From Caldithrix sp. (GTDB taxonomy: Bacteria; KSB1; UBA2214; DYKH01): DNA of 21,306 nt. Of the stretch, positions 15,520-21,306 are shown piece by piece; positions within the stretch are counted from its first letter, which is position 1, and each line of letters begins with the position of its first letter. A program made the position numbers and the translations under genes. Where the stretch lies: assembly GCA_020722685.1 (NCBI GenBank), contig DYKH01000053.1:13367-34672 (forward strand), read 5' to 3'. Under the pieces are notes generated by a model. The model was given only the letters and a program-made list of their open reading frames with translations. It was not told the DNA's origin and ran no database searches.

Positions 15520-17010
15520 ATGCAGACACATTTTTCCCTGCTAGATAACCTTGTGGTCATCGGTTATCTCGCAGCAATGGTTTTTTTGGGAACACGTTTT
15601 AGAGAAAAAAGCAGTACCCCTTCCGGATTTATGATCGCGCAGGGGAAACTGCCAAGCTGGGCGGTGGGCCTGTCCATCCTTGGAGCATTCGTCAGCAGCA
15701 TCACCTTTTTGGCCTATCCGGGGCAGGCTTTTAATTTCAACTGGGATGCTTATCTGTTTTCTATAACTCTTCCGGTAGCTGCTCTCATTGCCACGATTTA
15801 TTTTATTCCACTCTATCGAACCAGAGTTAAAGTTTCAGCGTTTGAATACATGGAGCAGCGGTTCGGCGGTTGGGCGCGTGTGTATAGCAGCGTTAGTTTC
15901 ATGTTCGGAGAAGCCACCAGAGTAGGTATGATATTATTCCTTCTTTCACTGCCTTTACACAATATTACCGGTTGGCCTTATGCAGCTATCATTATCGTTG
16001 CAGGCATCACGGTCATCTTTTATACCATGATTGGCGGCATCGAAGCCGTTGTCTGGACCGATGTAGTACAAGTGATCATTCTTTTTGGGGGTGCTTTTGC
16101 TGCGATTATCTTCGTCTTCTTGCAGATGCCGGAAGGGCCGAAGCAGGTTTTTGCTATCGCTGCGGAAAACCATAAATTCTCTTTAGGGAGCTGGGATTTC
16201 AGCTTAGTTGGTCCAACTGCCTGGGTGGTTGTTCTCTACGGCATTATGGAAAACTTGCGCAATTTTGGCGTGGATCAAAATAATGTCCAACGCTATCAAA
16301 CCACCCGCACAATTAAGGATGCGTCTCGCTCGCTGTGGACTGCCGCGTTGGGTTATATTCCGATATCGGCAATTTTTCTGTTCATTGGCACTTCTTTGTT
16401 TGCTTACTATACGGTCTACCGAGATCAGCTTCCATCTGAGCTGCAGGCAAGTCTTATGGGTGATAAGATTTTTCCCTATTTCATTGCCACTCGCTTGCCG
16501 GCCGGCATCCGCGGTTTGATCATCGCTGCCATTTTTGCCGCTGCGCAGAGCACCATTTCCTCGTCGTTGAATTGCCTCTCCACCCTGACCTATTATGATT
16601 TTTATCGAAAGTATTTTCGGCGCGACGCCGATGACAAGCAAAGCATGAAGATGCTGCGCCGCTATACAATTATCTGGGGAATTATCGGCACCCTCACCGG
16701 ACTGGCATTGATCAAGATCAAAGTCGCTTTGGAAACCGGCTGGCAGCTTGGAGGCATTGCCGGCGGTGGTGTAATCGGCCTGTTTCTTTTAGGAATCTCA
16801 TTCAAGCATATCAAAAAATGGCAGGCTATGGTCGCGGTGTGTGCCAGCGTCACCAGCATCGCCTGGGCTACCTTTGCTCGTAATCTGCCGGCGGGCTGGC
16901 AATGGTTAGAATGTACCTGGAATACGCGAATGATCGGAGTAATCGGCACCGTGACCTTGCTGCTGGTGGGGGTCACATTGGGTCTGTTTTCCTGGCGGCG
17001 AAAAAGTTGA
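15520..17010 (+). CDS. Sodium/solute symporter (SSS family, SLC5-like)
   Basis: A 496-residue polytopic inner-membrane protein with about 13 hydrophobic segments. Family signatures include the early GFMIAQGKLPSWAVGLSILGAFVSSITFLAYPGQ (sodium-site-type Ser/Ala-rich TM1-TM2 region), RVKVSAFEYMEQRFG, and the strongly typical MIGGIEAVVWTDVVQVIILFGG. Later ones are QNNVQRYQTTRTIKDASRSLW and AAIFAAAQSTISSSLN. Members couple sodium influx to uptake of sugars, sialic acid, amino acids or vitamins. Its position after rhamnosidase, fucosidase and mannosidase genes suggests a monosaccharide or small glycoside released by them. The substrate cannot be read off. GGGAG at 15511-15515 is 4 nt before ATG 15520. 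The stop TGA (17008-17010) overlaps the TTG start proposed for the downstream C25 peptidase, implying translational coupling. Confidence 0.93.
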   Translation: MQTHFSLLDNLVVIGYLAAMVFLGTRFREKSSTPSGFMIAQGKLPSWAVGLSILGAFVSSITFLAYPGQAFNFNWDAYLFSITLPVAALIATIYFIPLYRTRVKVSAFEYMEQRFGGWARVYSSVSFMFGEATRVGMILFLLSLPLHNITGWPYAAIIIVAGITVIFYTMIGGIEAVVWTDVVQVIILFGGAFAAIIFVFLQMPEGPKQVFAIAAENHKFSLGSWDFSLVGPTAWVVVLYGIMENLRNFGVDQNNVQRYQTTRTIKDASRSLWTAALGYIPISAIFLFIGTSLFAYYTVYRDQLPSELQASLMGDKIFPYFIATRLPAGIRGLIIAAIFAAAQSTISSSLNCLSTLTYYDFYRKYFRRDADDKQSMKMLRRYTIIWGIIGTLTGLALIKIKVALETGWQLGGIAGGGVIGLFLLGISFKHIKKWQAMVAVCASVTSIAWATFARNLPAGWQWLECTWNTRMIGVIGTVTLLLVGVTLGLFSWRRKS

Positions 17011-20000
17011 TTCTTAAAAACACAAGATATCTTTGCTGTTCCATTCTTGTTGTGTTGTCACTTGCCGAACGCAGTTTTGCCAACGCTTCTCCTCAATTTG
17101 AGGACGACATAAGCATCCTTGCTTCGACAGAGGAGAAATTAGTCCTCAAATATCGACCAAATTGGATCGGTGTTTCCATTCTCTCCGCATCGAGCAGCAG
17201 AGATATCTTGTTTGAGATAGAGAATTGCACCTATGCAGCGGATTCGAGCCGGATCAATCTGCCCATTCGCAGGCTGCTTATTCCCCTTGGGAGTCATTCA
17301 GTAGCTACTGCGCAGATTATTCAGGCTGCCAATCAAATCTTGGCAACTGATGATCTTCCCTCAAAAGTCGGCTTCTATAGCGCCAAGTACTTACGAAGTA
17401 TCCATCCTTCCAAGCAAATCCCTGATCCGAATACAAGCACTGTTAGCTCAGCTTTATGGGACAACCTTATTAGGCTCGGTCCGCCTGCGCAAATTCGCGA
17501 TCAGCGAGTTTGCGAGCTAACGATTTATCCGATTTATCCTATACACACGCAGAACGTCTTTTCGATCTGCACGGAAATGGTCATTGAGGTTCGGTTTCAG
17601 CGAGAGCAGACCAGCGAATTCGACGCAGTGCAGGGGAATTCCACTTTTGATGGGATTTTTCCCGGCTTACTGACCGGGAAGAAAACAGGCGTGCAGACAT
17701 TTTCCGCTCTTCCGGGCAAAATGAAAAAGGGAGCCAAGAGTGCAAAGCGATGGTATCGAATCTCTATATTAGAGGAGGGAATATATCGATTATCGAGTGA
17801 GCATTTAATTCAAGCCGGTTTAAGCCAGGATGATCTAAGTTCCGGCAAGCTGCACCTGTATTATGGCGGAGGACGTGAGCTTTCAACTCAGTTAGATGTC
17901 GCCTCTCCCGGGCTAAGAGAAATTCCTACTCTGTTTGTTGATAACGACAACAATGGCTTTTTGGATCACAGCGATGGCCTGATTTTCTTTGCCCAAGGTA
18001 CGTCCGGCTGGGAATTTGAGAACAATGCGTGGCGTCATTATGTCAATCATTACACCGAAGAAAATATTTATTGGCTTTGCATTGAAGATAAGCCAAGACT
18101 GCCGATACTTCAGCGTTCGTGCGATCCGCTTCGAGCGAAAACCTTCATGGGGATTCGCGAATTTCGCGACCACGTTTTTACCGAACAAGAAAGGTCCTTG
18201 CCGAATAATTCCGGTCTCGACTGGATGTGGGACGTACTTCGCAACAATGAAAGGAAACGCTTTCCGATCGAAATTCATGATCCGGCGGGCATGGATTCCG
18301 CGCGTTTAGAGGTTCGCCTGCAAGGATTAACTGAAACGCACCACCAAGTAGAGCTGCTCCTTGATGATCATCTTCTTAAGAGTATCGATCTTGCATACTT
18401 GCTGGGAATGACGATAACGTGTGATATTCCCAATGGCTGGTTAGCCGGCGAGCATACTCTGAGTATCAACCTGTCCGGCAACAATTCTTCCATCGGCTTC
18501 GATTGGTATGAACTGGAGTACAGTCGAAGCCTGCAAGCGATTGAGGATCAGTTGCGCTTCTTTTCAACCGGAAGGCAAGGCTGGACGAAATTTGAAATCA
18601 CTGGCTTCTCTGAACGGCCCATCATTCTTGACGTCGCTGATCCCTTTGCCGTAGAGACACTGGAAATCGCGGAATGGGATTCCTCTTTTGGCAGAGTATC
18701 CATTTTGGATTCAATAGCTGTTGAGGGTGAGAAACAGTACTGGGCCATTTCGCCCGACAAGATAACAGAGGTAGAGAAGATCGAGCCGATTCCCTATGAT
18801 CCGGAGGAGCATTTAAAAAGCGGTGCCATGGCGGCTGATTATTTGATAATCGCCCACGAATCCCTGCAGGGCGCAGCGCTCGATCGTCTATTGGTGCATC
18901 GATCTGACATTTCTAAGGAGCAGCAAGCAAGCAACTTTCAGGCAATGAGTGTGACGACCCGCGAAATTTATGACCAATTCTCTAATGGTCTTGTCGATCC
19001 GGTGGCCATTCGTAACTTTCTCCGCTACACCCTGCTGCATTGGCAAAAGGCGCCTAGTTATGTGCTTCTCGTGGGTGACGCGACTTTCGACTTTAAAGAC
19101 AACCTTGGATTAGGAAAGCAGTTGCTGATACCCTCTTATGAAAACCGCAACCAAGTGAGCGACGATTGGTTCGTGAACTTGACCAACGACCGCTTACCTG
19201 ACATGATGATCGGCCGGCTGCCGGTTAGCTCGCAGGAAGAATTGGCCGTGGTTGTGGACAAAATAATCCAATACGAGAGCAAGCCGTTGCCGGGCGCTTG
19301 GAGGTCGCGGATTTTGCTGGCTGCTGATGATCTGTATCGAAAGCAAGATTATGCAGCGGAAGATCACCTCTTTCTTAAAGATTCGGAGGCTCTGGCGAAC
19401 TCCGGCTCTTCTGAGGATTTTGATGTTGCCAAAGTCTATTTGGAGCAATACCCGTGGGATCGTTCCTTTAACAAGCCGTCCGCAAAAGCAGCCTTTTTGG
19501 ACAACCTTAACAGCGGCGCTCTTTTTGTCAACTTTTTTGGTCATGCCAACTGGAATATGCTGGCGCACGAGAGTTTGTTTCGGGTGCCGAATGATCTGCC
19601 AAATTTGCACAATGCCAATATGCTGCCGGTGTTTTACGCCGGGACCTGCGAGATTGCTCTCATAGATGATCCCCGGCTCAGCAGCATGGCAGAATTGCTG
19701 CTGTCTCAGCCTGAGGGGGGCGTTGTTGCTGTTATCGGCTCTGCACGATGGAACATGCATCTTGCGTCATACCGAGTGGCTCAAGCTTTTTATGAATGTC
19801 TGTTTGCACCGGAACGCAGAGGGGTTGTTACTATTGGCCAGGCCTTGCTGCACGCCAAGATCAAAGCCGGCTATCCCGATCAAACCGAAATCATGTTTTT
19901 GTTGGGTGACCCTGCGTTGACGGTTCTTGCGCCATCCTATCACATCGACTTGGCTATAGAACCGGATACTTTGAGCTTGGACAAACGGACCCGAGTGAGG

Positions 20001-21017
20001 GGTAAGATCTATCAGGCCGAAGCTCCGGCAAAACAGTTTTCCGGGCAATGCCTGCTGCGGCTCTACGATTCCGGCGTAGCAGTAGAAAAGCCGGTCTACA
20101 ATTACCTCTGGCCCGGTCGGATAATTTTCGAAGGCCAAACCAGCGTGGATAGTGGGGAATTTGACATGAGCTTTTTTGCAGATGCCGATACCAGCAAGGG
20201 AGGCGGATTTGCTCGATTGGCTGCATGTGCCTGGCAATCACCAAACGAGACCAACTCCTCCGCATCGCTCCATGCTATTGGCGCAATGGATTCCTTATAT
20301 TTGCGCTCCGATTCATTAGTTATCACGAACAGAGATACCATTTCTCCGCAATTGTCCATCAGTCTCGCTGGCCGGTCAGTGCAATCAAATGATGCAAAAG
20401 TGAAAGTTGCTTTGCCGTTTGTCTTGGCTGGACATCTTGCAGATGATAAAAGCGGATTGGCGCAAGTGCAGCGCAGCGACTGGGGCATTCAGGTAAAATT
20501 AGATAATAAACCCATTGATGGCTTTGCTCAGACTGCTTCTCTACAATTCGATGATTCGACTTTTAGAAACGCGAGCTTTTCTTATCCGGTAAAAGACTGG
20601 CCGCCCGGCGATCACCATTTGTCGATTACGCTTTGGGATGATGCCCTTAATTCGACGCAATGGGATTTGGATATTCTGGTTGTAGCGAGTGATTTGACCA
20701 TCTCTCAAGTGATGAATTACCCAAATCCGGCTTTCGGAAGGACGTTTTTCACATTTGTGCTCGATCAAGAAGCGAGAGTGAAAGTGAAAATTTATACCGT
20801 CGCCGGGCGCTGCATTCGCACCTTGGAAGGAACCGGTGAGTTTGGCTTTAATAAATTTCCCGAGACCGGCTGGGGTTGCACTGATGAAGATGGCGATGCC
20901 ATTGCCAATGGAGTGTATCTGTACAAGGTGATTGCCGAGTCTGACGAGTCTTCCGCCATAAATCTCTCCGGAAAAAGGAATGCAGAAGCCATTGGCAAGC
21001 TGATCATAGCGAATTGA
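17007..21017 (+). CDS. PorU-like C25 (gingipain-type) peptidase with FlgD-like C-terminal domain
   Basis: A protein of 1336 residues if started at TTG 17007, which yields a good signal peptide (ILKNTRYLCCSILVVLSLAERSFA); no ATG nearby does. A propeptide-like beta region (about 40-240) leads to WYRISILEEGIYRL (about 250) and a Gly/Asp-rich segment near 310. The peptidase C25 domain spans about 610-976. It has YVLLVGDATFDFKD, DRLPDMMIGRLPVSS, the catalytic-type His846 in NFFGHANW, and Cys881 in YAGTCEIALIDDPRLSS. The end (about 1230-1336: NYPNPAFGRTFFTF, then VKIYTVAGRCIRTL and GVYLYKVIAE) is an FlgD-like/type-A sorting-like beta domain. PorU proteins are cell-surface sortases of the type IX secretion system; other C25 proteins are secreted proteases. 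The overlap with the symporter gene is unexpected for a secretion gene. PorU versus a secreted C25 protease cannot be settled here. Confidence 0.85.
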   Translation: MILKNTRYLCCSILVVLSLAERSFANASPQFEDDISILASTEEKLVLKYRPNWIGVSILSASSSRDILFEIENCTYAADSSRINLPIRRLLIPLGSHSVATAQIIQAANQILATDDLPSKVGFYSAKYLRSIHPSKQIPDPNTSTVSSALWDNLIRLGPPAQIRDQRVCELTIYPIYPIHTQNVFSICTEMVIEVRFQREQTSEFDAVQGNSTFDGIFPGLLTGKKTGVQTFSALPGKMKKGAKSAKRWYRISILEEGIYRLSSEHLIQAGLSQDDLSSGKLHLYYGGGRELSTQLDVASPGLREIPTLFVDNDNNGFLDHSDGLIFFAQGTSGWEFENNAWRHYVNHYTEENIYWLCIEDKPRLPILQRSCDPLRAKTFMGIREFRDHVFTEQERSLPNNSGLDWMWDVLRNNERKRFPIEIHDPAGMDSARLEVRLQGLTETHHQVELLLDDHLLKSIDLAYLLGMTITCDIPNGWLAGEHTLSINLSGNNSSIGFDWYELEYSRSLQAIEDQLRFFSTGRQGWTKFEITGFSERPIILDVADPFAVETLEIAEWDSSFGRVSILDSIAVEGEKQYWAISPDKITEVEKIEPIPYDPEEHLKSGAMAADYLIIAHESLQGAALDRLLVHRSDISKEQQASNFQAMSVTTREIYDQFSNGLVDPVAIRNFLRYTLLHWQKAPSYVLLVGDATFDFKDNLGLGKQLLIPSYENRNQVSDDWFVNLTNDRLPDMMIGRLPVSSQEELAVVVDKIIQYESKPLPGAWRSRILLAADDLYRKQDYAAEDHLFLKDSEALANSGSSEDFDVAKVYLEQYPWDRSFNKPSAKAAFLDNLNSGALFVNFFGHANWNMLAHESLFRVPNDLPNLHNANMLPVFYAGTCEIALIDDPRLSSMAELLLSQPEGGVVAVIGSARWNMHLASYRVAQAFYECLFAPERRGVVTIGQALLHAKIKAGYPDQTEIMFLLGDPALTVLAPSYHIDLAIEPDTLSLDKRTRVRGKIYQAEAPAKQFSGQCLLRLYDSGVAVEKPVYNYLWPGRIIFEGQTSVDSGEFDMSFFADADTSKGGGFARLAACAWQSPNETNSSASLHAIGAMDSLYLRSDSLVITNRDTISPQLSISLAGRSVQSNDAKVKVALPFVLAGHLADDKSGLAQVQRSDWGIQVKLDNKPIDGFAQTASLQFDDSTFRNASFSYPVKDWPPGDHHLSITLWDDALNSTQWDLDILVVASDLTISQVMNYPNPAFGRTFFTFVLDQEARVKVKIYTVAGRCIRTLEGTGEFGFNKFPETGWGCTDEDGDAIANGVYLYKVIAESDESSAINLSGKRNAEAIGKLIIAN

Positions 21018-21210
21018 GTGCAAAATGTGAAAGAAGCCCACTCAGCCTCAACCGATCACCGCGTAAACGACCACACGACAAGTTCTACACGCAAAGCACG
21101 CCGGGCTTGCAAAGTTTTTGTTTCACCTCAACTGGCCAACGATATCTTCTGGCATCCTGGGCAATTTACCCACCCAAGAAAAGATAGAATAGAAATCGAC
21201 CGCTTTCGGT

Positions 21211-21306
21211 TCATTGAATAGCCAGTGCCGAATCAAACTGTTGCCGGAAAAAGTGCTTGGATTCTTGCAAATCTTTTTGTTCTTTAGCGTCAGCAGCCCA
21301 TTTTAG
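21211..21306 (-). CDS. Possible 3' end of a minus-strand gene running off the window
   Basis: On the minus strand a frame is open from the window edge (21306) for 31 codons to a TGA at 21213-21211. It encodes a charged, helical tail containing KEQKDLQESKHFFRQQFDSA, which looks like ordinary protein sequence, for instance a helical-repeat end. Such a short open frame can arise by chance, so support is weak. If real, it converges on the C25 peptidase gene. The bases 21018-21210 between them hold no gene or clear terminator that I can support. Confidence 0.35.
   Translation of the reverse strand, partial: LKWAADAKEQKDLQESKHFFRQQFDSALAIQ

Noticed and set aside
21091..21119. Hairpin-like GCAAAGC/GCTTGC followed by a T-run
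   Set aside because: The stem is short, bulged and separated from the T-run, so it is too weak to call a terminator.
21018..21221. A 67-codon + strand frame directly after the C25 peptidase gene
   Set aside because: There is no ribosome-binding site and the polar, patternless translation looks non-coding. Its end also overlaps the possible minus-strand gene tail.
1..21306. tRNA, rRNA, CRISPR arrays, insertion sequences, transposases or integrases
   Set aside because: No tRNA-like cloverleaf, regularly spaced repeat array, transposase or integrase motif was seen on either strand by reading.

Overview
The window reads as a chromosomal stretch from a bacterium of the FCB superphylum (Bacteroidota, Ignavibacteriota, Calditrichota, KSB1 and similar groups). 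The main pointers are a very large gingipain-type C25 peptidase of the PorU kind (type IX secretion) with an FlgD-like C-terminal beta domain, and an SSS-family symporter beside many exo-acting glycoside hydrolases. The phylum cannot be fixed from sequence alone. Every clear gene is on the + strand. Only a possible gene tail at the right edge is on the minus strand.

Layout. (1) Positions 1-5700 look like one tight operon: the 3' part of an Asp-box sialidase-fold protein, a secreted GH106-type alpha-L-rhamnosidase, a KdsB-type CMP-sugar synthetase, and a 396-residue protein that may be a distant relative of the LOR/SDH (ArgZ C-terminal) NAD-binding fold. A perfect 15-bp palindrome follows. (2) 5745-5985 is a short non-coding or remnant stretch. 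(3) 5986-9661 holds a cytoplasmic GH38 alpha-mannosidase and, 1 nt later, a gutted secreted GH78-like gene that keeps only the N-terminal sandwich domain and the extreme C-terminus. (4) 9856-10430 is a mazEF toxin-antitoxin pair with a candidate promoter/operator. (5) 10431-10967 has no intact gene but contains a decayed second copy of the GH78 C-terminus, so mazEF sits between two GH78 tails. (6) 10968-15419 holds a secreted GH29 alpha-L-fucosidase and a second GH106-type gene paralogous to the first. A second palindrome follows. (7) 15520-21017 holds an SSS sodium/solute symporter whose stop codon overlaps the TTG start of the PorU-like C25 peptidase. (8) 21018-21306 is intergenic with a possible minus-strand gene end.

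Taken together this is a glycan-scavenging locus without SusC/SusD. Secreted rhamnosidases, a fucosidase and a sialidase-fold enzyme would trim a complex heteroglycan outside the cytoplasm. The symporter would import a released sugar, and the signal-peptide-less GH38 would act inside. Alpha-rhamnose, alpha-fucose, alpha-mannose and possibly a nonulosonic or ulosonic acid (from the sialidase fold and the KdsB homologue) point to a plant, algal or bacterial surface polysaccharide or glycoprotein. The exact substrate is inference. The most notable observations are the two mutilated GH78 relatives flanking mazEF, the altered QGDMP motif of a KdsB homologue in a catabolic operon, and the unfamiliar protein at 4510-5700.
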